A DNA stretch of 64,000 nt from Effrenium voratum (GCA_963377175.1 CAUJNA010003024.1:556001-620000), one strand, 5' to 3'. Counted from the stretch's first letter, positions 39,894 to 52,448 are shown. Numbers and translations are program-made. The notes: generated by a model not told the origin, from the sequence alone.

Positions 39894-40635
39894 AGGTTGT
39901 CGGGCCTTCAGAATGAGAATGAGGTGGTAGGGTAGCTTAAAATGTTAAGCCAAAAAACCGGAGGGGAATGATAGTAATGATTTTGCCCCTTGGTACTTGC
40001 CCTGCCCCTGTCGAATCTTGACCCAGGTTCATCACACAGAAAATCCTCGAATTCGAATCCTCTCCCCCCTCCCCCCTCCTTTTCTTATTACCCCGTGCTT
40101 GAATTCGAATCCTTCCCTCCCTCCCCCCCTTTTTCCTCACCCCGAAGCAGCGCCCGAATCAGAATCTGGCCAACCCTCCGCTCAGCTTCCCCGCCTGATG
40201 GCCTTCCTGGCGATGGCCGACAGGGGGCGTCCCGAAGGCGACCCGAGGAACGCCATGGAACGTGTGTCATTTTTGTTCTACGGAAACCGCTGGAAAGGTT
40301 TCTCTCTATATATATATACCTATGTATTATTAGCATTACTATTTTTGATTGATCTATTAGTGTTATTATTATTAATATTATGAATTATGAATTATTATTA
40401 TTACTACTATGAAATATTATTATTTAAAGTATTATCATTATTATCATTGTTATGCATACATATGTACACATATATATATATATATATAATATATTTATGC
40501 CTGAATAATGTGCAAGGCCAACATGCAACTTGCTCGACTGAGGGGTCGGATCGTGTTACAACAGGAACCCCGTGGGTTCCCCGTGTTTCTGGGAGGCTGC
40601 CGAGGCGCATAAGGATCGGCCTGAGAATAGACGAA

Positions 40636-40772
40636 CTACGGTGGATGGACGAAATCCATTTCGCACCACGTTGAAACCACGGGAAACCACGGTTTGTTGG
40701 TTTTTGCAGGGAATCAGACCATTCCAGGGCTTCTTAGGTGGTGCGAAATGGATTTTGTCCATCCACAGTAGT
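40636..40772. repeat. Family B foldback element copy 4
   Basis: CTACGGTGGATGGACGAAAT, CCATTTCGCACCACGTTGAA, GGTGGTGCGAAATGGATTTT and CATCCACAGTAGT. The arms pair over more than 30 bp. Confidence 0.85.
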
Positions 40773-41236
40773 ATCGGAAACTCAGGCTCTCTGTTGCTTA
40801 GGGCTGGCCAATGAGGACCAAACAACTCACTTCCTGAGACAGCCCAAAACAAAGTCCGGACGTTGTATTTACGACTACAATGGCAACCAACCCCAAAGAG
40901 GCTCGACAAGTCTGAATCCACAGACCCTAGGCTCTCAGTTGGGGTGGTGTTTGGGGTTCTGGTCTATGTTTGGCGAACCTCGACATCTAAATTGAGGTCA
41001 AAGTCAAGAACTGTCGTCATGTACTTTCTGGGTGTCGCCCCAATGCATTCAAATTACATAATCTGAGCTGGTAGCCGAACAAAGATGCAGGCTTCCGCAG
41101 TGAATCGGGGCCCCGCACGCAGAAAAGCACCTTGCATAGACCTGTTCAAAATGGAGGGCTGGCCCATCCACATCCCGACTCGCAAAAAACATGCTGCAAA
41201 GGGCCCCATTTACATAACCCAAGGAAAGGATTGCCC

Positions 41237-41349
41237 AGGTCCTCCAGTAGAGAGGCTAGAATAAGGGTACCAACTTTTTTCTGTAGTCTATTTTAGTAGG
41301 GGAGCCCTCCCCCCAAAAAAGGGGAGAGAAGGGCACTACTGGGGGACCT
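41237..41349 (+). repeat. Foldback element family A, copy 5
   Basis: AGGTCCTCCAGTAGAGAGGC ... CACTACTGGGGGACCT; core CTGTAGTCTATTTTAGTAGG. Confidence 0.8.
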
Positions 41350-41520
41350 GTCGCATTTGACCACCTGGAAAAGGAGGGGTGCGGAATCCGGAATCACCCC
41401 CTGGTCAAGTACGCCGGCGTGGCGGGGAGGCGGCAAAGCCTCTTTCGGCGCCTGAGCAGCGCAGCACTGCGCCAGCGCGAGCACCAACCTGGATGTTGGA
41501 TTGCTTCCACGTGCTTTTTT

Positions 41521-41600
41521 GCCGCCTAAAGAAAATGAGAACATATGTCCCGTGCAATCGATTCCAACTTGAAAACCAACAGGGGAAAATAAACAATGTC
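41521..41600 (-). repeat. Family F repeat, inverted copy
   Basis: ACATATGTCC, CAATCGATTCCAACTTG and ACCAACAGGGGAAAA. Confidence 0.5.
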
Positions 41601-42520
41601 CTGATGATTTTGCGTGCAAAACCCATCAAAGTTGTACATGTCCATGCTTAAGAGGCTGTTGTTCCAAACGGAAGCGTCCAGCGTGCCTGGGGGAGGGGGG
41701 GGGGGTAACTCCCTGCCACATGGCAGGGGGGGGGGGAACGAGGAAGACCATGCTCCTCCCAAGACCCTTGCAGGTGGGCACCGTGTTCGTGGGTCCCTTG
41801 GGGCTCATAAGGAGATGAACCTTGCCGCGGATACAGATGTTGAGATCGTGAATTTACATGGCTTGACCATATACGAGCCACTTGGCCTGACAAATTCGCA
41901 CATCTTTCGATAACTTACCAGCAGGCAAACGAGGGATTCCGGAATCAACCTTTTGTGTGGGTGACCTCCTACACCCCCAGGCAAGCAATCTACAAGATGC
42001 TTTAAAAAACACTTGGCTGGCGCTACCCACGGCAAGCCATCTGAGGGACAGCAAGCGCTAGGCCCCGGGCACATGTCGGAGCATCGCCTGCACTTCTGAA
42101 CATGCACTTCTGAAGAGGAGACCACCTCTGTGGTCATCACGGGCTTCCCAAAGACTAACCCCCCATAAGGGGGAGACCACCTTGTACCACTTCTGAGAAG
42201 TGGGGATGAACCGCCTTGATGCCACAACCCTGCTGAACATTCAGCGTCGAAGCCCCCGGGTTGTCCCCCATGTCCTATCATGTGCATCAGTGAGATTGAT
42301 CTCATAGCACTGATCAAACCACATATTCATGGCAGGTCCCACGCTGCCGATAAAAAGGACACCCACAACACCGTCCATTCACGAGGTGCATGCGGTCACC
42401 GGCACCGGACCCGCGCAAAAAGCATCCCGCCTTAGGCCTGGCTGGGCCCTGCTGGCGAACTGATGGGGCCCTTGTTGGGCCAAAGGCTGCAAGTCAGACT
42501 GGGTCGTTCCAGCACATGAT
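41601..42520. other. Host-type DNA, no supported gene
   Basis: Poly-G tracts near 41690 and 41728. Several frames open; none has a recognised motif. Confidence 0.3.
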
Positions 42521-42610
42521 TCGGTTGCTTCCTGCTCCCCTGCTAAAACTTTAACTTTTAGTGGTTTCATGGAAAACCCATTTGTTGGCCAAAAAAGAGA
42601 GTCCTAACAT
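42521..42610 (-). repeat. Family E repeat, inverted copy
   Basis: CGGTTGCTTCCTGCTCCCCT, AACTTTAACTTTTAGTGG and AAAGAGAGTCCTAACATCC. Confidence 0.65.
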
Positions 42611-43019
42611 CCAAGCAAAATGCACCAAAGATGAAGGGGGCATCCAAAGGAAATACTCAGTTCTTGGAGTTCAGGCAGACCAAAGGCAAGCCCCAGACTT
42701 GAGGACACTCCTCTTTAAAATAAATAAATAAATGGATACACCTTGGCATGAATTCCAGATTGAAACGCGAAGCTTGGGTACATCGCTTGGTTGCCCTCCT
42801 GCGGATCGTCTCCGCTCCTCTCTTGGCTCGCGGCGTTTTTGTTCTTCCGGAATGCGCCAATGGGACCAAGGGCTCAAACCACGCACCTTTTGGTTCCAAT
42901 AGGCTTTTAAGGATCCAAAGAACAGCCAAACACACTCCTTGGGTAAACGGATGAGCCCTTGGAACTGTGAAACCTCAACCTGACAACTCCGCAAGGCGCA
43001 TGACGGCCCGCTGCGGGCT

Positions 43020-43175
43020 TACGGTGGATTGTTGCGAATTCCATTTCGCACCAAAGAAACCCCTCGTTTCTCGATTCGATCCCCCCAACGTGAAATACCA
43101 ACCAACGTTATGGTTTCAACCATGGGTTCGATTCAAAGTGGACCGATTTCTGGATTTCGCAACCATCCACAGTAG
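43020..43175. repeat. Family B foldback element copy 5
   Basis: TACGGTGGATTGTTGCGAAT ... GGATTTCGCAACCATCCACA. The ends carry a compensating TTGTTGCGAA/TTCGCAACCA change, so the arms still pair. Confidence 0.75.
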
Positions 43176-43768
43176 TAGAGGGAAAGAAGGCTGAAGGGAG
43201 TCGCCACCATCCAGCCACGCGGACATATTTACATCTAGACGAGAAGGGTAGTACTTCGTTGAAGGGATCGTTCCAGAGCCAGCGGCTGTGTTTTTAAGAA
43301 TTTGAGACAGCCCCTGTTGATTTGTTGCTTAAACAGTAGTTATGAATTCCCTCAAAAGCCAGCAAGGGAACAACCAGTCCACAGTGGATAAAGGGAGTTA
43401 CAGTGATGAAGATATGAAATTACAACAAATAAAAATTCAAAGGAAAAGGATGACTATAGCATCAGAAAACATAACACCGTGTTCTTAAGCAAATGGAAGA
43501 TGTCCTTTGCCGTTGACACATGCCCGTTTTGGTTACAGTCTACAGGCTCAGGCCCTTCTGCTGCATCTCCTGAGGCAGATGAGACACACATCTCTTTCGG
43601 CGTGGTCGGTGGAAGAAACAAAACAAAACATTTGACATAAAGCGAGCTTCAGAGAGAAAGGGAGAGATGTATAAAGGAAGGGAGAGTCAAAGGGAGAGAA
43701 AGAAATAGAGCGAGAACGCGAGAGCGAAAAGAGATGCAACAGCAAAACAAAGGGATAGAGGGAGAGAG

Positions 43769-43824
43769 GGAGAGAGAGAGAGAGAGAGGGAGACAATTTA
43801 CCCAACACCCACCAGGTGGAAAAG

Positions 43825-43892
<68 letters not shown>

Positions 43893-43893
43893 C
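43769..43893. repeat. (GA)n and (TA)n microsatellites
   Basis: GA-rich run to about 43792, then interrupted TA/GTAT repeats 43826-43893. Confidence 0.9.
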
Positions 43894-44548
43894 TCCTATA
43901 TACAAGTAAGTACTTGGGAAAGCGCAAGGGTTTCTACATTGCCTTCTCCAAGGTGGAAATGGAGAAGACGCCTGCTCAAGAGGCCCCTCCACTTCCTTGC
44001 GTGGAAAAAGGGTAAACTACAATGTTGGTGTGTCTTTTTTTTGGAGAGTCCCAAAATTGTGGCTTTCCCTTTTAGGCCCCCTTTAAACCACAAAACACAG
44101 GTAGCCTGAAAAAAGACACGCATATGAATTCAAGGTTGTGATGAAACCCACAAACAGGCCCATTGCTTGAGAGGGCAGCCATCGACCCGCGTTTCTACCA
44201 AGAGGGTTATCAAGATAATGAAGGCTTGTATGACTACAACCTTCCTGAAGCCAGGTACTAGAACCTGGCGTGCTCTTCCCGCAACAGGTGCAACCGTTTT
44301 GAAGAACCGTTTAATCTACGTACCCCCAGTGAACATCCCAATCCCAACTAAAATAGACAAGACCCACAGCCGTTTGATTCCGAAAGCCTTTGGGGTCACA
44401 CCAACGACTCGCCAGAGAACCACCTGCTGTGGCGGGATCGGTCTTCGCGCTCCATGGCCCCCGGCGTAGACGCGGCACGCGTACTGGAGCACGACAGCAT
44501 CTCCGCTGGGGCCACGAATGCCTTGACCTGGAGTTCCAAAAGCAAACG

Positions 44549-45002
44549 GGTGGGGGGGGTTTGGGGTGGTTTAGGGGGGTTGGGCTGGTTTGGGGGGGGT
44601 TGGGGCAGGTTTGGGGGGGGTTGAGGTTGGTGCTGGTTTGGGGGGGTTGGGGCTGGTTTGGGTTTGGGGGTTGGGGCTGGTTTGGGGGGGGGTTGGGGTT
44701 GGCCGGTTTGGGGGGATTGGGGCTTGTTTGGGTTTGGGGGTTGGGGCTGGTTTGGGTTTGGGGGTTGGGGCTGGTTTGGGGGGGGGTTGGGGTTGGCCGG
44801 TTTGGGGGGGTTGGGGCTGGTTTGGGTTTGGGGGTTGGGGCTGGTTTGGGGGGGGTTGGGGTTGGGGCTGGTTTGGGGGGGTTGGGGCTGGTTTGGGGGG
44901 GGTTGGGGTTGGGGCTGGTTTGGGGGCGTTAGGGCTGGTTTGGGGGGGGTTGGGGTTGGGGCTGGTTTGGGGGCGTTGGGGCTGGTTTGGGTTTGGGGGT
45001 TG
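44549..45002. repeat. G-rich minisatellite GGTTTGGGGGGGTTGGGGCT
   Basis: Irregular units of GGTTTGGGGG, GGTTGGGGCT and GGTTTGGGTTTGGGGG, strongly G-rich on the plus strand and open in all frames, with many consecutive G-runs that could fold as G-quadruplexes. Confidence 0.9.
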
Positions 45003-45356
45003 TGGGGCCACAAAGCTGGGTGGTCTCTAGAGACCATGGCACATTCAATTTGTCCCAAAGGGAAGATACATATGGGGGATGTCCCCCGCTTTGCAGGGAT
45101 TCATCACTTTTGGAGGGTCAACCGGGCACGTTCACTCTTTTCAGGCTCAAGCGGGTGTCCCATAAAATAGTGAGCACCTGGAATAAAGTCAAGCACTCCC
45201 AACCCCCGCCCCTTCTTCGGGAAAAGACACCTTTTTACTTGAACAACTTCTTCTTGGTTCCCCCTGAAAGCCTGAAAGCTGAACAGCAATCCGAAATCCC
45301 GATGTCTTATGGCCGCTCAAAGAACCGCTCGTTTTGCAACCTGGGACGGGCGAGCT

Positions 45357-45476
45357 CATAGCAATCCTTTTCGGGGGAAATAGATTCAAATGGATTTCCC
45401 TGGTAGATGATTGAACCACCAGGTAAACCAGGAACCGCCATCTATTTTTCGACCACAACCAAAAAGAACACCTATG
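45357..45476. repeat. Family D MITE copy 2 (eroded left end)
   Basis: GATTTCCCTGGTAGATGATT, GAACCACCAGGTAAACCAGG and AAGAACACCTATG; left end reduced to CATAGCAATCC. No intact target duplication. Confidence 0.7.
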
Positions 45477-45492
45477 GGTGTCGCTTGGCCAC

Positions 45493-45555
45493 CCAACGCC
45501 TTGCTGGGCGCCCGGCACTTGTTGCAGCGCTGGCGCCGCGGGAAGTTCACGTTGC
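45493..45555 (-). CDS. Candidate exon with half of a RanBP2-type zinc finger
   Basis: Minus strand, acceptor GTCTGAG at 45556-45562, donor GG|GTGGCC. The frame reads GNVNFPRRQRCNKCRAPSKA. The spacing N-x-N-F-x-x-R-x-x-C-N-x-C matches the second half of RanBP2-type zinc fingers (W-x-C-x2-4-C...C-x2-C), which bind single-stranded RNA or proteins. The first C-x-C half would be in the preceding exon, which I could not identify. The product is therefore a partial RNA-binding or ubiquitin-binding module. Confidence 0.45.
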
Positions 45556-46130
45556 CTCAGACCGTTGGGCGACGAAGGCGCCGAAGGCGCGGTGTCCTCC
45601 GACCGAAGGGAGTGCCACACGTGGGTCATGACCCCTCTGCACCCCCCCGGACCCGGAGGACCAGGACCAACGGAGAACCCGAAAACAACTCGGCCCAATG
45701 GAAAACAACCAGATTTTTTGAGGGCCCAAAAATAATCCATCGACCCTTAGGGCGAGCCAACTTTCCCGAAGATGGCATTACCATGCAGGCCCGCTTAAGA
45801 AGAGCTAGTTTGGGCTCCCCCCCCCTCCTCTCCCTCCCCAAAAGCCCCCTGAGATTTGGTTGGCTTTTTCTAGAATCAGGGCTTCAAATCCGTGTGACCA
45901 ATTCCGGCTGGGGGAAGCTATCATTATCATGCTGGGCTTCTATGACGTTTCCATCTGCAAGTCAGCTTGAAGACTCGGTGAAGTTCCGTGGCAAATCGGG
46001 CACCCGTTTTTGAAACGGTAGTCGGTCAACATGACAAGATGGACATGATGATGGCGATGACCGTCACAATGATTAATTCTGACCGATGACAATGACCAGG
46101 TGATGATGATGACCAGGTGATAATGAAGAC

Positions 46131-46134
46131 CGGG

Positions 46135-46184
<50 letters not shown>

Positions 46185-46282
46185 CTGATGATGATGCTGC
46201 TGATGCTGCTGCTGCTGATGATGATGAAAATGCTGATGCTAATGATGATGCTGATGATGATGCTGACGCTGATGCTGATGCT

Positions 46283-46313
<31 letters not shown>

Positions 46314-47043
46314 CTGATGATGATGATGCTGATGCTGATGATGATGCTCATGATGATGCTGATGCTGATGCTGATGCTGATGCTGATGCTGATGCTGATG
46401 CTGATGAGGATGATGATGATGATGATGATGATGCTGACGCTGATGCTGATGCTGATGCTGCTGATGCTGATGCTGATGCTGCTGATGATGATCATGATGC
46501 TGCTGCTGATGATGATGATGATGCTGATGCTGATGCTGTTGCTGATGCTGATGCTGATGCTGATGATGATGATGATGATGCTGATGCTGATGCTGCTGAT
46601 GATGATGATGATGCTGCTGCTGATGATGATGATGCTGATGCTGATGCTGTTGCTGATGCTGATGCTGATGCTGATGATGATGATGCTGATGCTGATGCTG
46701 ATGCTGATGCTGATGATGATGATGATGCTGCTGCTGATGATGCTAATGCTGATGCTGATGCTGATGCTGATGCTGCTGATGCTGATGCTGCTGATGCTGA
46801 TGATGCTGATGCTGCTGATGCTGATGCTGCTGATGCTGATGCTGATGATGATGATGATGATGATGATGCTGATGCTGATGCTGATGCTGATGCTGATGAT
46901 GATGATGATGATGATGATGCTGCTGCTGATGATGCTGATGCTGTTGCTGATGCTGATGCTGATGCTAATGCTAATGCTGATGATGATGATGATGATGATG
47001 CTGATGCTGATGCTGATGCTGATGCTGATGCTGATGCTGATGC

Positions 47044-47081
<38 letters not shown>

Positions 47082-47166
47082 CTGATGCTGATGCTGATGC
47101 TGATGATGCTAATGATGATGATGATGATGATGATGATGCTGATGCTGATGATGATGATGATGATGC

Positions 47167-47198
<32 letters not shown>

Positions 47199-47456
47199 CT
47201 GATGCTGATGCTGATGCTGATGCTGATGATGATGATGATGATGATGATGATGCTGATGATGATGATGATGATGATGCTGATGCTGATGCTGATGCTGATG
47301 CTGATGATGATGATGATGATGATGCTGATGCTGATGCTGATGCTGATGCTGATAATGATGATGCTGATGCTGATGCTGATGCTGATGCTGATGATGATGA
47401 TGATGATGATGATGATGCTGATGCTGATGCTGATGCTGATGATGATGATGATGCTC

Positions 47457-47489
<33 letters not shown>

Positions 47490-47529
47490 CTGCTGATGAT
47501 GATGCTGATGCTGATGCTGATGATGATGA
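46131..47529. repeat. 1.4-kb GATGAT/GATGCT trinucleotide-hexanucleotide array
   Basis: Mosaic of TGATGA and TGATGC units with rare variants. It has no stop in some frames of both strands, giving false Met/Leu, Ile/Ser and His/Gln ORFs. Confidence 0.97.
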
Positions 47530-47749
47530 TTCAACTGTGATGAACATGATGAACGTCCTTGGGGGCCTGGGTGAACACTCAAGTTGGGCCCAGCCAGTGA
47601 TGCCTTGATCCACGGAAGCGAAACCCGACTCTAGCTTGCAGGCGAGCGGCCGCAGCCTTCACAGCGCCAGTTGCCATCCTGCATTGATCCCTCTCTCTGA
47701 CAGGGATTAAAATATACCTGAGTCCAACAACTCTGGGCTGCCTGTTTTC

Positions 47750-47825
47750 TGATCCCCCGCGAAAAAGTTAATAACTTTTAGTGGATTAAATGGAGACTAC
47801 CACTAAACACTAAAAGGCTGAAAAA
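47750..47825 (-). repeat. Family E repeat, inverted partial copy
   Basis: TGATCCCCCGCGAAAAAGTT, AACTTTTAGTGG. Confidence 0.5.
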
Positions 47826-47864
47826 CTAAGGGGATGGCTGGGAGCCACCAAGAACTATTTAATC

Positions 47865-47908
47865 CAATCAAGACATAGCTGATAAAGCTGTAGCTGCCGT
47901 GAAATGGT
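47865..47908. repeat. 44-bp repeat shared with 49559-49602
   Basis: CCAATCAAGACATAGCTGAT ... CTGCCGTGAAATGG; two mismatches to the other copy, which lies inside a family A element. Confidence 0.75.
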
Positions 47909-49073
47909 GGGATTGGATTTCATAGTGGCACCTGGCGGAACCTGTTTGAAAACCAGAAACTTGTCTAGGCACGAATGCCCTGCAGCTCCAGTGCAAGTCA
48001 ACCAGGTCACATGTTGGACAGCTGTGTCCCCCATGTTGCCCCCGAAAATGGGGCGGACAACCTCCGCGATGCTTCGTAGTGGTTGATCCCTTACAGACGG
48101 TCAAGCTTTGCAATTGAACGGGCTGTGTCCTAAAACCCTCTAAACCCCCTTTTTTTGGGTACGTGTCAAAACAGCGGGACGTTCCCTTTAAACCGACCTG
48201 AAAAGGACCCTGAAAGAAACCCGAAACCCAAAGGTCTAAAAGTCGAAGGGGCTCACAAGCCGTGGAGTCCCAGTTTTTACTCCCAAGCAAATGGTCCCTT
48301 CAAGCATGGATTGAAGGGACACCAAGCGGACATCCAGTGACATCCAGCATTTCGGAGAGCAAATTTAGACATATCGCCAAGATGTCCATTCATGCACATG
48401 TGGAAGTCCACACAAAGCAAGTTGGTCGTGGGATGCATCTTTCTACCGAACCCTGTTCATCCTATATGCTAGCGTTAAGAAATGTATAAACATCTCTCTT
48501 ACCATGGCCTATTTCACATAAATGGAACAATGAAAGGAGATCTCCGGATCTGTCGCCCTCCAGTTGGGCGGGATGGGTAAAACCCGCGGGACCACAGAGC
48601 ACGGCAGCTTTGGTCTTTGCCCCGCACAAATCTCGCCACTTTGGGCGGTCGGGCCGGGGCCAGCGAGTTTGCCGCGCACGCGCGCAAGGAGCTTTGTGCC
48701 AAGAGAACGGGGCGTGAAACCGTTGGGTCGACCCCCATGGTTTTTCATGATTCATGGAAACCAGCAGTAAAAATTCTACAGGACACGAGCCAAATTCCCA
48801 GCAAAATCAGGGGGTTCCTGTAGAACTTCCTCTGGTTGGTTTCTTAGAATGATGCCAACTCACCAATTGTTTGTAGGATCCTTTCAGATCTCCTTGAACA
48901 GTGGCCGCGGTATGGTTTAGCATGATTTGTCCAACCCGGCTTTGCCGCGGATGTCTAGAAGCAGAATGGCGAAAAGAAAACACTTGGACTCGGACACGCA
49001 TGTGTCGTGGTTTCTTGTCCCAGGGTTGCGGCCAGCATTCTGACTAAACCCCCGTAAGGGGGCAAAGGCAACT
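47909..49073. other. Host-type DNA, ambiguous frames
   Basis: 48540-48735 is GC-rich and open in three minus frames and two plus frames; it may hold an exon but I cannot choose. Nothing else recognised. Confidence 0.25.
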
Positions 49074-49202
49074 ATACTGTGGATGGACGAACTCCTGCAC
49101 GACCTAAGAAACCCTGGAATGATTCGATTCCCCTGTAAATACCAACAAACAATGGTTTCCCATGTTTTCAAAGTGGTGCAGGATTTCGTCCATCCACGGT
49201 GG
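49074..49202. repeat. Family B foldback element copy 6
   Basis: ATACTGTGGATGGACGAACT, TTCCCCTGTAAATACCAACA, CAGGATTTCGTCCATCCACG. The inner part is inverted relative to copy 4. Confidence 0.8.
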
Positions 49203-49429
49203 GTCAATCTAAGAAGGGGCACTTGGACTAAGCGCCAGGTTCTAAGCGAACCAGGCCAAGTCAATCATAGAAACCTGCAGGCGTTTCTGCAGGAAATTGG
49301 TCCAAATTCTTCTCACTTGCTGAGTGGCTGGTCCACAAAAAAGTCCAACCTTTCATATTTACCACTAACATGGTCCAACCCCAAAAGTGACTAAAGCTCA
49401 TGAACTCAGGAACTGAGCATTCCATGTCA

Positions 49430-49620
49430 AGGTCCTCCAGTAGAGAGGCTAGCATAAGGGTACCAGTTTTTTTTCTGTAGTCTATTTTAGTAGGGGAACC
49501 CTCCCAACCAAAAAAGGGGTTAAAAAGGGACCCTAGCTGAGGCCAACAACTAAATACTCCAATCAAGACATAGCTGACAAAGCTTTAGCTGCCGTGAAAT
49601 GGCACTACTGGGGGGCCTAG
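49430..49620 (+). repeat. Foldback element family A, copy 6, with an insertion
   Basis: AGGTCCTCCAGTAGAGAGGC ... CACTACTGGGGGGCCTAG. The right arm is split by about 74 bp (49529-49602) that includes the 44-bp repeat shared with 47865-47908. Confidence 0.75.
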
Positions 49621-52070
49621 CCTCTCTTTCTTTCAGGGGGTCCAGGGGGTCACCCAAACATATCACATGGAGTTCCAGGCCACCCCGTCACCCCCCTCCC
49701 CCAACTTCCATTCTTCAATCCAAGAAGTTTGAAGCTTCATGAACTCAGGAAGTGAGACTTCCCTTCCATTGGAGGTTTTTTCAGCCCGGTTTGGTGGTTT
49801 TCCGGGGAGGCTTCCCATTTACCGACTCTACCCCACAAAAACTGGGCTCCGATCTAAGAAGACTTCCATTCTTGGTTGCTGATCCCTGAAAGCCAGTGCG
49901 ACTTTGGACCGGGTGTTCCAACTGAACCATGGAGAGAACTTCTCGGATTCTTCAATCCAAGAAGTCGGTGCCCGCCGCTCTGGCCACCTGAACCGCTGGA
50001 GCCTCAGCAAAGGCCACCGACGACCTCGGACGCCACGTGGACATCGCGTCGCTCTCGGTGACCCGAAGCGAGGAAGCGCCCGAGGGGAAAAGGCGAAAGA
50101 GGTTTTTGGCACGTGGCGTTTGGTTTTTGCTTCAAAGGAAAAACTACACAAAACATGTGTTTCTCATTGCATTTTTTGTTTTGAGGGTATCGGTGTTTGT
50201 TTCGTGTTTTGCCTCAAAGGAAAAAATACAACAAACACCACCCGTTTTTTTTACACATGGCAGTTTTGTGTTGAGGGTATCGTTTTGTGATTTTTGCTCT
50301 CAAACGAAACATTCCCAAACCATCTGTTTTTTGCGCATGGCTTTTGTTTGAGCCCTAGGGTCTCGTATCTTTTTTGCTGCTCCAAAGGAAAACAACAAAA
50401 CCATGCCTTTTGGGGTATCTTTCTTTTGTGGCTTGAAAGGAACAACCACTTCTCTTTTGTTTTTTGGAGGGTACCGAAACCACCACCACGATATTTTGGG
50501 GGTCACCCAGGTTTCGCTAGAATGGGTACCCGAATTCGTTGGTGGCATTAAAGGAAAAGTTTTTGCTAGCGTCCGGTTCTTGCCGCATTGTGTTTGGTTG
50601 TAATTTCAAGCCCGCTGTACTTGTGTGCGTGCTCACAGGCGTCGGTTCATGCTGCCCTATGACGACGTAGTGCTTGCTTTGTGCGTGGTGCTCTTGTTAC
50701 GCATTGCAACTTTCCTTTCAATCTTGAGTCCCGTCTCAACCTTGCGCTGTGGTTTCAGGTTCACCCGGAGTACTGCGACCTACCCTGCTCTTGAGGTCAC
50801 TTTTTGTGGCGGATCAGTGCCGGTGGCCCTTTCATTCGACATCTTGTCTTTGTCTTTGCCGTTTCTGTGGTCGTGGTGGCGGTCCACTTTGCGTGACGTC
50901 GTGGAAACGCGCTCGCGTATCCGTGGCGGGCGCGCTGTCTTGCTTACGCGTGTCCAGTTTGCCCGCAACAGAACGTTGTGTTTTGAAGAAGAACAATCGC
51001 AAGAACCATGAGGTGTGAAAGCCCACGCCCCAATTTTCAAAGTCCCTCCCAAGAAGACACATGAACAACACTTTAGAGGTGCGATTTCCACGCCGAAAAT
51101 AATGCAAATAGAAACATAAAACAGAACCAGCCAACTTCAATCTGCTATCAGGAAATATGATGGGTCAGCTGGCAAGGTAAAGCACAAACTTGCTTCGCGG
51201 CCACATATGACGGCCCCTTCCCCCTAAAAAATAGTAACACTACGGATTCGCCAAAATCTGAAACTACGGTTTCGCCTCAACAAATTCACAAAACGACACA
51301 GCAACGGACCATTTCCACACTCCGTTTTTGTCCAAATCTGTATTTCGCCTCAACGAAACGCGCAAACCACACAGAGTTGCGCAAATAGTGTTTTTCTTTT
51401 GACCCTCCAACAACGAAAGTGTGCTGTTCCCTGCGTTTGGGCCCGGAGTGACCCTGAAAAAATGTGAAAAAAACACAGCGGGGCAATTTACACGGACGCT
51501 TCCATGTTTTTTTTCCAGGGCCAAACCCAGAAAACACGTTGTTGTTTTTATTGGCTGGGGGGGGGGTCACCCAGATTGTGATGTAATGGGTGTCCTCTTT
51601 GAGGGTCTCCCTTTTTAGGGGGTACCCTGTACCCTAAAACACACACCCCAAGTTTCGCGAGAATTCCACCTGAAACAAATTGGAACCCCTGGCAAGTGTT
51701 TTTGTTTCCATTGCAAGACCTGCAAAAGAAAATTACTTTGATCAAGTCAAGGGGTCAAGGATACGCACGGCTCGTTCTAGGCTTGAATTGGGCATGATGT
51801 AAATTCCCGAAGTGAATCCCAAGTAACCCCCCGGAAAAAAAAAGAAAAAAAAATCCCAATCAAAGATTAAACCTAGTTTGCCTCGACTCACAGACTCCAG
51901 ATGGAGCAAAAGGTCGACTCGTGGCAACGGTCCATTCGCGGGGGACACGCATGTAACCCAAGGAGGGTGCCAAAGCGATTAGCCTCTGGTCCTCGTTGCC
52001 GTGGAACCTCGAGAGGCTCTAGAAGAAGATGTTCCTTTTCCAGTGACCCTCTTGTGGGTTCCATGTTGTC
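49621..52070. other. Host-type DNA, no supported gene
   Basis: 49960-50110 and 50625-51011 are open in several frames without motifs. Sequences such as TGAACTCAGGAAGTGAG recur (49740 and elsewhere) as a small dispersed motif. Confidence 0.25.
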
Positions 52071-52199
52071 TAGGCCCTCCAGTAGAGTAGAGAGGTGAGA
52101 ATAAGGGTACCCGAGCTTTTCCTGTAGTCTATTTTAGCAGGGGAACCCTCCCAACCAAAAAAGAAACGGGGAGACAGGGCACCTAGCTGGGGGACCTAG
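52071..52199 (+). repeat. Foldback element family A, copy 7
   Basis: TAGGCCCTCCAGTAGAGTAG ... TAGCTGGGGGACCTAG with TA borders. Confidence 0.8.
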
Positions 52200-52395
52200 T
52201 TGTGGACAAGAGGATGCTCCAGAATATCTTCCCTACCTTAAGGGTCTTCCCCATAACAGAAAAATGGAACCAAAAATGGAATTGCAGGGTCACCCCCCTC
52301 CCCCAATTCCATTTTTGAAGGGGTGAGGATTCCAGACTTCACCCTACATCGCTTTCGCACGCTTGGCATCCGCGCGGGTCGGCGTCCCGATCCAG

Positions 52396-52448
52396 GTACC
52401 AAAAGGTGCAGGCGAAGCGATCTCAGCACAAGGCGCTCGACAAGGAAG
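52396..52448 (+). CDS. Candidate small exon with strong donor
   Basis: Acceptor CCGATCCAG and donor AAGGAAG|GTAAGTCC (consensus). The frame reads YQKVQAKRSQHKALDKE, a basic helical peptide. At 53 bp it is a small exon. Other frames are open upstream. No family recognised. Confidence 0.35.

Noticed and set aside
44549..45002. Telomeric repeat
   Set aside because: Units are irregular GGTTTGGGGG/GGGGCT rather than a plant-type TTTAGGG array, and lie internally.
44396..45058. Pro/Asn/Gln-rich 220-codon frame resembling an extensin
   Set aside because: Translation of a G-rich minisatellite; all frames on both strands stay open.
46073..47540. 460-codon frames of Ile/Ser, Met/Leu and His/Gln
   Set aside because: All are readings of the GATGAT/GATGCT array.
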